From DASZMX01 sp035551475 (lineage in GTDB: Bacteria > Verrucomicrobiota > Verrucomicrobiia > Limisphaerales > Palsa-1400), in assembly GCA_035551475.1 (NCBI GenBank), contig DASZMX010000021.1:1-39253 (forward strand): a DNA stretch of 39,253 bases, read 5' to 3'. The position numbers and the translations under genes were made by a program. Under the pieces are notes generated by a model that was not told the DNA's origin, made no database searches, and saw only the letters and a program-made list of their open reading frames with translations. Positions 16,588-25,203 of this stretch are shown here, one piece after another (position 1 is the first letter of the stretch; every line of letters starts with the position of its first letter).

Positions 16588-17248
16588 TTATCCTCGGTAA
16601 CCTGCGGGGGATTCGAGCAGGCGCATCTGCGGCTCGATGTGCCCTTTGCGATGGGCAACATTCATTTCTGAATTCTGCTCTACATCCTCGTTTCCCCATT
16701 GGGTCCAACCGGCACGTTCAAAACGCGCGAATAACTCCAGGTATGGCCCAGGCGAGCACGATTCTATCAAATTGTAAACTTCGTCAGGCTTTCGCGAATG
16801 TTCCCGCTTTCGCGTTGCCAGCATGTTGACTTGGGTGCGCCCGGGCCGCAGCGTCCGCATGCTTCCGCGAACGCCAAAAAGAATCAGCTCGGTGACGTTG
16901 CGGAAATAGAAGCCCACGCCCCGGCCATCCGGGCCGCCGTCTTTTCGCACTTTAAACCACACGATATTTGATTTTCATCACCTGCAGGCCTTCCATTAAC
17001 AGCGCGTTCGGCACCCAAAGATAAAGATGGGACCGCGCCGCGGCGATGTTGTTGACTGGCAATTCTATGATTTCCTGCAACTCCATCGTTGGATAGCGCA
17101 ATAACCGACGATGTTCCGGGGCAACTTTGCCCGTTCGATTTTGAAATTGCCAAGGTGGGTCGGCCAAGATGGTTGAGAATCTTCCGTCCACTCTCGTCAG
17201 CAAATCATCGGCAGGAGTGGGCAAAGGCAGGCTAACTATTTTCGTCAT
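16588..17248 (-). pseudogene. MT-A70-family adenine-N6 DNA methyltransferase, broken by a ~20-nt deletion
   Basis: The first frame (17248 to 16952) has the catalytic ADPPWQF motif (Asp30-Pro-Pro-Trp33), SHLYLWVPNALLMEGLQVMK, and then runs out of frame to a stop. The second frame picks up at about 16975 with KSNIVWFKVRKDGGPDGRGVGFYFRNVTELILFGVRG and runs to 16588. Together they are a nearly complete MT-A70 enzyme. Family members normally have about seven residues (K-x-W-G-F-x-Y type) between the two parts. Here ATG-A joins AAATCAAAT directly, which fits a loss of about 20 nt. The enzyme would have protected DNA from the endonuclease gene just upstream, whose 3' end it overlaps by 17 bp. Base composition is lower in GC than the flanking genes. 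Confidence 0.8.
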
Positions 17249-17821
17249 AAAGGCTTTTTTTCATTCCAAACACCAGCACCGGACAACCGCCACCGCTTCC
17301 ACCTTCCAGTTTCCTTCGTAATTTGCTTAAAATTGTTGTGCTTTGTCCATAACTGGATCCGCGTCCCAGCTTCTCAAAAATCTCCTGCAGTTCGTCACAA
17401 CGCGTGATAATAACGCCTGCATTCAGCGCCCGCAGCTCGAAGAGCAAGCGAAAGTTATTTAAATCACGATCGTAAAACTCGGTCTTATTGTTCCACTCGA
17501 TTTCGACCCCAATGCCGTTTTTGAAACATCGACTTTGTGGGTTGGGCTGTCAATGATTTGAGAATCCACTCGAATTTGGGTCGCAAACTGCCGTTCAGCC
17601 CACCCACGGCCGAAAAAAGCCTGGTCGATAGATCCAGACACTTTACTTTTGCCCCCACCGCCTACCTCGATGTGGCTCTTCCTAATCCGAAATCCCGCTA
17701 AAACCTCCACAATGTCGTTCCATTCGGCACGGAAGTCTGTGGCAAGAATTGCCGAAGCATGACGCCATTCATGAATTTCATAATGCCGCTGAATGAATTC
17801 TGGCAATTCCTGCAAGGCCAT
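17232..17821 (-). pseudogene. BglII/BstYI-type type II restriction endonuclease, broken by a 1-nt frameshift
   Basis: The first frame (17821 to about 17515) has EFIQRHYEIHEWRHASAIL, FRIRKSHIEVGGGGKSKVSG and the active-site approach VDSQIIDSPTHKVDV. Then it leaves frame and stops at 17459. The remainder, in the -1 frame, reads NGIGVEIEWNNKTEFYDRDL (the E-x-E catalytic pair and following Lys), then NNFRLLFELRALNAGVIITR and GRGSSYGQSTTILSKLRRKL, to the TAG at 17232. The junction GATGTTTCAAAAAC would be in frame if one T were restored (VDVFKNGIG), so a single-base deletion in a T-run is the simplest cause. No canonical slippery heptamer is present. The family cuts short palindromes related to RGATCY. 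The site here cannot be read from sequence alone. Confidence 0.82.
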
Positions 17822-17869
17822 GGGCAGGATCTATGCGTAATCTGCGCGCAAATCCAGAACTAAAAATTA

Positions 17870-18517
17870 ATGGCTGCCGGCATCCGCAATATTATCTTTG
17901 ACTGGTCAGGCACCCTCGTGGATGACTTGCCCGCGGTGTTGGCCGCGACGAATTTTGTGTTTGGGCAGAATGGGGTGGAGCAGATGAGTTTGGACCGGTT
18001 TCGCGCGGAATTTTCCCTGCCGTTCAAGGATTTTTACGATCGGTATTGCCCGCACATTCCGCTGGCGGAACTGGAGCGCGCCTTTCATGGGCACATGGCC
18101 AAGGCGACGGAAAAAGTGTTGGAATTGCCGTATGCGCGGGAATTTTTGGCGTATTGCCGCGAAAAAAAGATGCGCACGTTTGTGCTGAGCGCGGTGCATC
18201 AAGATCATTTCGCGCGGCAGGCGAGTGACACTGGTTTCGAGGCATTCATCGATCGCGCGTATGTCGGCGTGTGGGATAAACGGACGAAAATCGTGGAACT
18301 GCTGGAAGAGAATCAACTCGATCGCGGCCAAACACTTTTTATTGGCGACATGCAGCATGACATCGAGACTGCCAAGCACGGCGGGGTGCATTCGTGCGCG
18401 GTCTTAACGGGCTACAATCGCCTCGAACAACTGCGCGCCAGCGCGCCCGATGTGATCGTCGAACATCTGGGTCAACTGCGCGATTTGCTGGAACGGGATT
18501 GGCCGCGCACGGCGTAA
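17870..18517 (+). CDS. HAD-superfamily hydrolase-like protein with DxSGT motif I
   Basis: A 215-residue HAD protein with an alpha-helical cap. Motif I is IIFDWSGTLVDD, motif II is FVLSAVH, motif III has the Lys in WDKRTKI, and motif IV is TLFIGDMQHDIETAKHGG, followed by AVLTGYN. The overall layout is that of phosphoglycolate phosphatase-like enzymes. However, the second Asp of motif I (DxDGT), the general acid/base of phosphatases, is Ser. Among known HADs, phosphonatase also lacks this Asp (DxAGT), so a non-phosphatase reaction is possible. The gene starts 48 bases from the divergent restriction gene and overlaps the convergent RibD-type gene by 46 bp. Confidence 0.85.
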   Translation: MAAGIRNIIFDWSGTLVDDLPAVLAATNFVFGQNGVEQMSLDRFRAEFSLPFKDFYDRYCPHIPLAELERAFHGHMAKATEKVLELPYAREFLAYCREKKMRTFVLSAVHQDHFARQASDTGFEAFIDRAYVGVWDKRTKIVELLEENQLDRGQTLFIGDMQHDIETAKHGGVHSCAVLTGYNRLEQLRASAPDVIVEHLGQLRDLLERDWPRTA

Positions 18518-19191
18518 ACGAGAAATAAATCGCCCTCAATTCGTTTCATCGATTTCAGCTTTAACCGCGCGCCCTCGGCGAGCTCATCGACGCCCACACC
18601 GTCGGCCAGCGTGGGCGCATCGCGTCCGCCAAAAATGCGGGGGCAAATCGTCAGGTGCAGCTCATCCACCAGGCCGGCGCGGAAGAGCGCGGCGTTTAAC
18701 TCGCCCCCGCCTTCGCAGAGCAGGCGCCGGACATTCCAACGCTGCCGCAGCCAGCGAAGGGCCGCCGCAAAATCCAATTCCTTGGCGCCGCAGATTTTGA
18801 TGTCGTCGGCAAGGTTGGCCAGCCGGCGCAAGCGCGCCGCCGGAGCGCGCCGCGTGGTCAGCAGAATAATCGGCGAAAAGCGCCGGCGGAAAATCTCCGC
18901 GCGCGGATTGATCGTGCCGCTTCCGCTGACGATGATGCGAAGATTCTGCTCCGCGAGCCCAGCCGCCCGGCGCCGTTTCCGATATTTGACGCCGCCGGCC
19001 CCCATATTCACCGGATAGGAATCAACGGTGCGCGCGCCTGACATCACAGCATCAGCCGTGGCGCGCAATTCCAGCAAATGCTCGCGGTCACGCGCGCTGC
19101 CGAATGGGACGAAACGCCGATGGCCGGGTGCGATTTTACCGTCCGCCGTCATGGCGACATTGACCAAGACAAAAGGACGGCCCGCGCTCAC
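18472..19191 (-). CDS. RibD C-terminal-type (dihydrofolate reductase-like) reductase
   Basis: A 239-residue protein of the RibD_C fold. It has FVLVNVAMTADGKIAPG at the start, SARDREHLLELRATADAVMSGARTV, then LLCEGGGELNAALFRAGLVDELHLTICPRIFGG, the NADPH-binding glycine stretch and family C-terminal signature. By family it reduces a ribosylamino-pyrimidine or related compound with NADPH. Without an attached deaminase domain or other riboflavin genes nearby, its pathway is uncertain. The GTG start at 19191 follows directly after the TAA (19194-19192) of the LarA-type gene, so translation is probably coupled. The last dozen residues lie in the 46-bp overlap with the convergent HAD gene. Confidence 0.82.
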   Translation of the reverse strand: MSAGRPFVLVNVAMTADGKIAPGHRRFVPFGSARDREHLLELRATADAVMSGARTVDSYPVNMGAGGVKYRKRRRAAGLAEQNLRIIVSGSGTINPRAEIFRRRFSPIILLTTRRAPAARLRRLANLADDIKICGAKELDFAAALRWLRQRWNVRRLLCEGGGELNAALFRAGLVDELHLTICPRIFGGRDAPTLADGVGVDELAEGARLKLKSMKRIEGDLFLVYAVRGQSRSSKSRS

Positions 19192-20484
19192 TTATTTCCC
19201 GCCGGCCCACGCGGGCGGATGCTTCAGGTGAAACAACATTTCGCCCGCTTTGGGCACGAGCAGAACGCCCTGGTCCTCGCGCCCGGCGAAGTCCGCCGGG
19301 CGAATTGTCTTGGGGTCGCGATAGCCAAGATTAATTTGTTGACAGACCGACTCGGGAATCGCCGTCGCCAGCGTGACTCGCGCCCGCGGATGCTCAACGC
19401 CGTTCACAAAAGTCCCAATCCCTTTCACGTGCGTGCTGTGGGCCAGGACGCCCCAGGGATGATGCTTAAAGCGGTCCCATTGCTGGAGAAAATAATCACG
19501 GCAATGATAGCCAATCTCGAGGAGTGATTTGCCGTGCGAAACGCACACCTCGCTGATGTGCGGCGCGTAAATAATCAATTCGCCGCCGTCGGCCAGGACC
19601 GGCTCCAGTTTGTACATGCACTTGCCGCCCGTCCACAATTCGTCGTACATCGGCGGCGCGCAGGACAAAATCGTGTCAAATGGACGGTCCCGATAGGTGA
19701 TGTGCAGTTGGCGCGACAACTCGCTGGCCGCGTCCCACGCCGCTTCGGGAGAACCCGCGTAAAGTCCCGCCAGTTGCGCGCCTTCCACGACCAGGCAAAA
19801 ACAAAGCTTCTTCACCGGCACCATCGCCCCCGCCCGATCCACCACGCGCCGCACCGGCGTCCATTTGTTTCCGATAATCATCGGATTGGTCACCACGGCG
19901 CCCAGCCAATGGAAAAAATTCAAAATGCGCGGGCCCGCCACGCCGGGAAAAAGGTATTTGTTGCCGCCGGAGAAACCGACCACTTCGTGCGGAAACACCG
20001 GGCCGACAATGATCACCTGATCGTATCCCAAAACCTGGCGGTTGATTTCCACCGGCACATCCATGGCAAACAAACCGCCCGTCAACTCGCTGATTTCCGC
20101 CGCGCTGATCGAGCCAATTTCCTGCAACGCCTCCGGATTGTCCCACGCGTGATTCAGGAAACGGACGCTCCGATATTTTCCCGTGCGCTCGGCGCCGGAG
20201 ATTTCCAGCCTTTGACAAATCGCTTCCTCGCTCATCGGCTGATGCGTGCCCAACGCGATCATGACGTCGAACGCCTTGGTCACCGCTCCAATCTGGGAAT
20301 AGAGCGACTTGAAAAGCAGGCCAATGGGCGCCGTGCGCGTGCCATCGGGCACGATGAGCAATACCTTTTGCCCGCGAAAATCAGCCGCGGGACAAGCCTG
20401 CGCGACGGCTTCGACCGCCTCCGCTTCCGTGACCAGACGGCCTTTCGGCTCGCAACGCGCGAGCAATGTCGTGGATGCCTGCAT
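19192..20484 (-). CDS. larA: LarA-type nickel-dependent racemase family protein
   Basis: A 430-residue protein of the LarA/DUF2088 family. The residues that hold and use the nickel-pincer cofactor in lactate racemase are all present with matching spacing: His81 in ALGTHQPMS, His166 and Lys176 in FPHEVVGFSGGNKYLFPG, and His192 in FFHWLGAV. VPDGTR (residues 46-51) matches the substrate-binding Asp/Arg loop. It would interconvert the stereoisomers of a 2-hydroxy acid, but homologs act on several different acids, so lactate is not assured. No larB, larC or larE cofactor genes are in the window. It is the first gene of a two-gene unit with the RibD-type reductase. Confidence 0.85.
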   Translation of the reverse strand: MQASTTLLARCEPKGRLVTEAEAVEAVAQACPAADFRGQKVLLIVPDGTRTAPIGLLFKSLYSQIGAVTKAFDVMIALGTHQPMSEEAICQRLEISGAERTGKYRSVRFLNHAWDNPEALQEIGSISAAEISELTGGLFAMDVPVEINRQVLGYDQVIIVGPVFPHEVVGFSGGNKYLFPGVAGPRILNFFHWLGAVVTNPMIIGNKWTPVRRVVDRAGAMVPVKKLCFCLVVEGAQLAGLYAGSPEAAWDAASELSRQLHITYRDRPFDTILSCAPPMYDELWTGGKCMYKLEPVLADGGELIIYAPHISEVCVSHGKSLLEIGYHCRDYFLQQWDRFKHHPWGVLAHSTHVKGIGTFVNGVEHPRARVTLATAIPESVCQQINLGYRDPKTIRPADFAGREDQGVLLVPKAGEMLFHLKHPPAWAGGK

Positions 20485-20538
20485 CTTTGTTATCGAGGCA
20501 TGATGCCCGAAAAGAGCCGCCGATTCAATAGCATCCGG

Positions 20539-20573
20539 TTGTGCTGCGGCCCGGGCGGCGCTACTTAAACAGC
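20539..20573 (+). promoter_or_regulatory. Candidate leaderless promoter of the prolyl oligopeptidase gene
   Basis: TTGTGC (20539-20544), a 17-nt spacer, then TACTTA (20562-20567). Six nucleotides separate the -10 from the ATG at 20574. No Shine-Dalgarno sequence precedes the ATG. Confidence 0.4.
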
Positions 20574-22712
20574 ATGAACAAGCCGGGATTATTTTTGGCA
20601 GCCGCCCTGGCCGCGGCGATTTGGGATGAAGCCGAGGCGCAGCAGTTCCCCCTGCCGCAGACCCCCATGCACGCGGTGACCAATGTGTATTTCGGGACCA
20701 ACGTGGTGGACAACTACCAATGGCTGGAAAACTTCGACGATCCGGCTGTCAAACAATGGAACGCCGCCGAGAACCGCGCCTCGCGCGCGCTGCTCGACGC
20801 GCTGCCCGGCCGCGCCGCGATTGCCGACCGCTTGACCCGCCTCTATTCGGGCGCCTCCGCGAATTATTCCTCCCTGGTGTATCGGCCCGGCGTCATTTTT
20901 GCGCTCAAAGCCAAGCCTCCGGCGCAACAACCGTGGTTGGTGCGGCTGGCCTCCGCCGACGATCCGGCTTCGGAATGGACCGTCGTGGATCCCAACAAAA
21001 TCGATCCACGCGGCGCCACCACCATCGATTGGTGGGCGCCATCGCTCGACGGCCGCCTGATGGCCTGCTCCCTCTCGGAGAATGGCAGCGAGGACGGCAC
21101 AATCTTTATTTTTGACGTCGCCACCGGCCAACCGCTCGCCGACCGCATCCCGCGCGCGCAATATCCGACGGCCGGCGGCAGCGCCGCCTGGAACGCGGAC
21201 GGTTCGGGACTTTTTTACACCCACTATCCGGCGCCCGGCGAACGCGGCGCGACCGACACGCATTTCTTCCAGCAGATTTATTTTCATCACCTCGGCGCCC
21301 CGGCGGAGCCGGATCGCTACGAGCTGGGCCGCGAATTCCCGCGCATTGCCGAAATCACGTTGGAAACGCGCAAAGACGGACGTTACACGCTCGCCACGGT
21401 GGCCAATGGTGATGGCGGCGAATATGAGCATTTTCTCCGCGGCACGGACGGACATTGGACGCAGCTCACGCACTTCGCCGACGGCGTGAGGGGCATCGCC
21501 TTTGGCGAGGACGAGGCGTTGTATATGGTCACGCGCCTGAACGCGCCGCGCGGCAAAGTGCTGCGCGTCCCGCTGGACAATTTAGCCGCGCTCACGCCGC
21601 AAATCATCGTGCCCGAAAGCTCCGCCGTGATCGAGGGCCTGTGCCCGCTCCATGATGCCGTGTATGCGCAATTGCTGGAAGGCGGGCCTTCAGGCATCAC
21701 GCTTTTCAACTCCAATGCCGAAGCCGCCCTCAGCGTCCCCACCAAAGCCGTCTCGTCGATTCAACAAATGCTGCTCCTGCCCCACGATCAATTGCTCTTC
21801 CGCAACACCACCTTTATCGATCCGTACATCTGGATGCTGTTCGATCCGCTCACCGGCAAATCCCGCGCCACCGCCCTGGCGGGAACGTCGCCCGCGGACT
21901 TCAGCGATGTGGAGGTGCGCCGCGAATTTGCCGTTTCCCACGACGGCACGAAAATTCCTCTAAACATCATCTGCCACAAGGGCGTTCTGCTTGACAGCAA
22001 CAATCCCACCCTGCTCTACGGCTACGGCGGTTACGGCATCAATCTCTCCCCGAGTTTTTCCGCCTCGCGCAGCCTGTGGCTGGAGCAAAACGGCGTGTAC
22101 GTCATCGCCAATTTGCGCGGCGGCGGTGAATACGGGGAGGAATGGCACAAGGCCGGAAACCTCACGCACAAGCAAAATGTGTTTGACGACTTTGCGGCCT
22201 GCGCCCAATACCTGGTGGATCGCGGCTACACCCAGCCCGCACGCCTCGCGGTGGAAGGACGCAGCAATGGCGGCTTGTTGATGGGCGCATTCTTGACGCA
22301 GCATCCCCAAATGGCGCGCGCGGTCGTGTCCGGCGTGGGGATCTACGATTCGCTCCGCAGCGAACTGGAGCCCAACGGCGCCTTCAACGTCACGGAATTT
22401 GGCACCGTGCGAGACCTCAGCCAGTTTCGCGCGCTTTACGCTTACTCGCCCTACCACCAGGTCGTCGATGGCACCTCGTATCCGGCTGTTTTATTGACAA
22501 CGGGCGATCACGACGGGCGGGTCAATCCCTATCATTCCCGCAAAATGGCAGCCCGGCTGCAAGCGGCCAATCGCTCCACGCATCCAATTTTGCTGCGCAC
22601 CACCGCCGCCGCCGGGCACGGCATGGGCACGGCGTTGAAGGAGCGGATTGCGGAGGAGGCGGACGAATACGCGTTTCTGTTCAACCAGCTTGGCGTCAAT
22701 TATAAGCCTTAG
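20574..22712 (+). CDS. Prolyl oligopeptidase (family S9A), exported
   Basis: A 712-residue enzyme with a signal-like N-terminus (NKPGLFLAAALAAAIWDEAEAQ), a seven-bladed beta-propeller (about residues 70-430) and a C-terminal alpha/beta hydrolase domain. The catalytic triad is in place: Ser564 in EGRSNGGLLMG, Asp647 in TGDHDGRVNPYHSRK and His682 in AAGHGMG. GYGGYG and NLRGGGEYGEEWHKAG match the S9A oxyanion region. Size and triad positions are close to pig prolyl oligopeptidase (710 residues). It cleaves short peptides after proline, probably in the periplasm. I chose ATG 20574 because the signal peptide starts there and -10/-35-like boxes lie just upstream. Its 3' end overlaps the convergent U32 gene by 17 bp. 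Confidence 0.94.
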   Translation: MNKPGLFLAAALAAAIWDEAEAQQFPLPQTPMHAVTNVYFGTNVVDNYQWLENFDDPAVKQWNAAENRASRALLDALPGRAAIADRLTRLYSGASANYSSLVYRPGVIFALKAKPPAQQPWLVRLASADDPASEWTVVDPNKIDPRGATTIDWWAPSLDGRLMACSLSENGSEDGTIFIFDVATGQPLADRIPRAQYPTAGGSAAWNADGSGLFYTHYPAPGERGATDTHFFQQIYFHHLGAPAEPDRYELGREFPRIAEITLETRKDGRYTLATVANGDGGEYEHFLRGTDGHWTQLTHFADGVRGIAFGEDEALYMVTRLNAPRGKVLRVPLDNLAALTPQIIVPESSAVIEGLCPLHDAVYAQLLEGGPSGITLFNSNAEAALSVPTKAVSSIQQMLLLPHDQLLFRNTTFIDPYIWMLFDPLTGKSRATALAGTSPADFSDVEVRREFAVSHDGTKIPLNIICHKGVLLDSNNPTLLYGYGGYGINLSPSFSASRSLWLEQNGVYVIANLRGGGEYGEEWHKAGNLTHKQNVFDDFAACAQYLVDRGYTQPARLAVEGRSNGGLLMGAFLTQHPQMARAVVSGVGIYDSLRSELEPNGAFNVTEFGTVRDLSQFRALYAYSPYHQVVDGTSYPAVLLTTGDHDGRVNPYHSRKMAARLQAANRSTHPILLRTTAAAGHGMGTALKERIAEEADEYAFLFNQLGVNYKP

Positions 22713-25143
22713 CTTCCCGCTCCATCGGGCCGCGCGTTACGCCCAATTGATGGTGCAGCTTCAATTCCCGCCAGAGGCTGGCGCCCGCGATTTCTCCGCG
22801 CAGCAAGGCTCCGTACCGGGAAAGAATCTGCGCGGCGTCGGCCGCTGTTTCGTTGACAAATTCCACGCGAAAACGCCGCAGGCCTAATTCCAGCAATCGC
22901 GCCACGTATTCCGCCCCGGTTTGCGCGCGGGCGTTGAAGAGCGTGTTGCGGCATCCGGCGTCGGCCTTGAGCGGATGCTCCATGCCCACGCGGTCGCGCA
23001 CCAGGACGTTATGCTTGTCACACGGCCGCCCGCAATTCGTGTAGTCCGTGCCGGCGCTGAGAAAAGCGCAGAAAACGCAATGCTCCATGTGAAACATCGG
23101 AATATGCTGGTGAATGGTAACCTCGAACCAGGCGCGAGGAGCCCCGCGCAACAAGGCTTCCAGCTGCTCGATGTTCAAGTCGTAGGAAGCGGTCAAACGC
23201 TCCAGTTTGAATCGATTCTTGAAATATTCCGCCGTCAGCGGATTGGCGACGTTCAGGGAAAAATCGCCGACGCCGCGGTCGCCGGCGAAGTATTGCAAAT
23301 GATCGTAATTGCGCACGAGGTAACCATCCGCCTCGCACGAGCGCGTCATTTTCAGCATCCATTCCTCGCCGGTTTTAAAAATGCGGGGCGGCGCCACAAA
23401 AATCTCCGCGCCCGTGGCCGCGTCGCGCACCAGCCGGACGGCGTCGCGATATTTTTTCAGATCCTCCAGCTCGCAATAAATCGTGCGCACCCCCGCCGCG
23501 AGGATCGCCTCCAATTGCGGCAATGAGCGCGCCAGCGCCGACAATTCCGGCGCGCCAGCGTCGGGCGGTGGAATGACAGAGGCGGGGACTGCCGGCCGCG
23601 CGTCGAGGAGCGTCCAACGCTTCGGTCGCGCCTGCAGCGCCTCCAGTTGCGCCACGATATCGCGGCGCAGCCGGTTCAATTCGCTCATCGGCAGCATCAC
23701 CGCGCCCTCGAGAAAATTGTGAAACTCGCCCAGGCGATGCGGCGTGCCGCCAAGCCGCCCGATTTGTTCGCGCAAACGTTCCAATGTGAGCGGCTGCTTT
23801 TCCGCCACTGTCAATAGCATGGTGGACGCCGCTTGCGCGGCATGGCCCGCTTCGTCGCGCGCCACCAGCGTCAACGGCGTTCCGGCCCGGCCATGCGCCT
23901 CGAAATGGATGGGGCGCCGGAACGCCGGTGTTTCGCCGGAGAAGCTCCGGCGCAATTGGCGATCCAATTCCGGGTCGTTCGTCTTCCACAGCTTGTCGCC
24001 TTCGTGAATGCGCGTGAAGTCAACATCACCGCGGCCAAAGGCAATCGCGGTCAGGTTGCGTCCGGCGTTCGAAACCTCGTACACGCGCCCGCCCTCCTCC
24101 TTCTCATCCGGGCGTCCCGCATCGAAAACCACGCCGTCGCCCAGCTTCAAGGGAGCCTCCAATTGCAGCGTCACCCGCTCGCGCTCCACGCGTTGCACCT
24201 CGCCCAAAAACACGCCGCGTTTTTTGCCGAAGCGCGCATGCACCAGCTTTTGATTGTCAATGCCCCCAAACCAGCCGGTGTGCAACCCGCGGGAAAACGC
24301 CATTTCCAGCGCATAGCGATCCGTGGCGGAAGGCGGCGCCGCCTGGTCCAGCGCGCGCCGATAAACCTGCGTGATGTTGGCGACGTATTCCGGGGATTTA
24401 AGGCGCCCTTCAATCTTCAGCGAAGCCACGCCCGCGCGCGTCAAATCCGGCAGCGCCTCCAGGCCCGCGAGATCCTGCGGGCTCAGCAAATAGCGGCGGT
24501 CGCCCAGCGGCACCGTTTTCCCATCGCTGATCAACTCATAAGGCATGCGGCAGGCTTGCGCGCATTCGCCGCGATTGGCCGAGCGTCCGCCCAGCGCCTC
24601 GCTTGTCAAACATTGGCCGGAATACGCCACGCACAAGGCGCCATGCACAAAGACTTCCAGCGGCAGCGTCACGGCGTCATGGATTTTCTTGATTTCCGCA
24701 ATCGAACATTCCCGCGCCAGCACCACCAGCTGGCAGCCCAGGCCCCGCGCAAACTCCACCCCGGCGGCGCTGCTGATCGTCATTTGCGTGGAGGCGTGAA
24801 TCGGAAAATCGGGGGACAATTGCCGGATGAGCCGGCAGATTCCCACGTCCTGCACAATGGCCGCATCCACCCCCGCCGCGATGATGGAGCGCAGATGCGT
24901 TTCCGCCGCCGCCAATTCGTTGGCGAACACCAGCGTGTTGAAAGTCACGTAGCCTTTCACGCCGCGCCGATGCAGGAATTCCATCAACTTCGGCAAATCC
25001 GCCTCGGTGAAGTTATGCGCGCGCATCCGCGCATTGAAGCGATCCAGCCCGAAATAAATGGCGTCGGCGCCGTTTTCCACGGCGGCCTTGGCGCATTCCC
25101 AATCCCCGGCGGGCGCCAGCAATTCTGGAGGACGAAGTGACAT
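22696..25143 (-). CDS. Tandem U32-family protein (RlhA/YdcP-like, with DUF3656-type middle)
   Basis: An 815-residue cytoplasmic protein. The first half is a U32 barrel: ELLAPAGDWECAKAAVENGADAIYFG cut here as start and end motifs, IHASTQMTISSAAG, and a cysteine cluster Cys171, Cys178, Cys194 and Cys198 (CVAYSGQC, GECAQAC). A middle region (about 320-500) corresponds to the DUF3656 insertion. The second half repeats the barrel in divergent form and ends with another four-Cys cluster (HCVFCAF, NCGRPC). Although named peptidases, U32 proteins such as RlhA and TrhP hydroxylate bases in rRNA or tRNA and use iron-sulfur clusters, so RNA modification is the likelier role. RlhA of E. coli is shorter (about 650 residues). 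Confidence 0.88.
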   Translation of the reverse strand: MSLRPPELLAPAGDWECAKAAVENGADAIYFGLDRFNARMRAHNFTEADLPKLMEFLHRRGVKGYVTFNTLVFANELAAAETHLRSIIAAGVDAAIVQDVGICRLIRQLSPDFPIHASTQMTISSAAGVEFARGLGCQLVVLARECSIAEIKKIHDAVTLPLEVFVHGALCVAYSGQCLTSEALGGRSANRGECAQACRMPYELISDGKTVPLGDRRYLLSPQDLAGLEALPDLTRAGVASLKIEGRLKSPEYVANITQVYRRALDQAAPPSATDRYALEMAFSRGLHTGWFGGIDNQKLVHARFGKKRGVFLGEVQRVERERVTLQLEAPLKLGDGVVFDAGRPDEKEEGGRVYEVSNAGRNLTAIAFGRGDVDFTRIHEGDKLWKTNDPELDRQLRRSFSGETPAFRRPIHFEAHGRAGTPLTLVARDEAGHAAQAASTMLLTVAEKQPLTLERLREQIGRLGGTPHRLGEFHNFLEGAVMLPMSELNRLRRDIVAQLEALQARPKRWTLLDARPAVPASVIPPPDAGAPELSALARSLPQLEAILAAGVRTIYCELEDLKKYRDAVRLVRDAATGAEIFVAPPRIFKTGEEWMLKMTRSCEADGYLVRNYDHLQYFAGDRGVGDFSLNVANPLTAEYFKNRFKLERLTASYDLNIEQLEALLRGAPRAWFEVTIHQHIPMFHMEHCVFCAFLSAGTDYTNCGRPCDKHNVLVRDRVGMEHPLKADAGCRNTLFNARAQTGAEYVARLLELGLRRFRVEFVNETAADAAQILSRYGALLRGEIAGASLWRELKLHHQLGVTRGPMEREAKAYN

Positions 25144-25203
25144 CCGAATCGCCAGTGTAGCGCAGCTTCCCCCGCCGCGCCATGTGATTCCCTGCTGAAC
25201 CGG

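Noticed and set aside
17500..17535. Programmed frameshift in the restriction endonuclease gene
   Set aside because: The junction GTT-TCA-AAA-ACG does not form an X-XXY-YYZ heptamer in the incoming frame; the second tRNA would mispair after slippage. One missing T explains it better, and the partner methylase is also broken.
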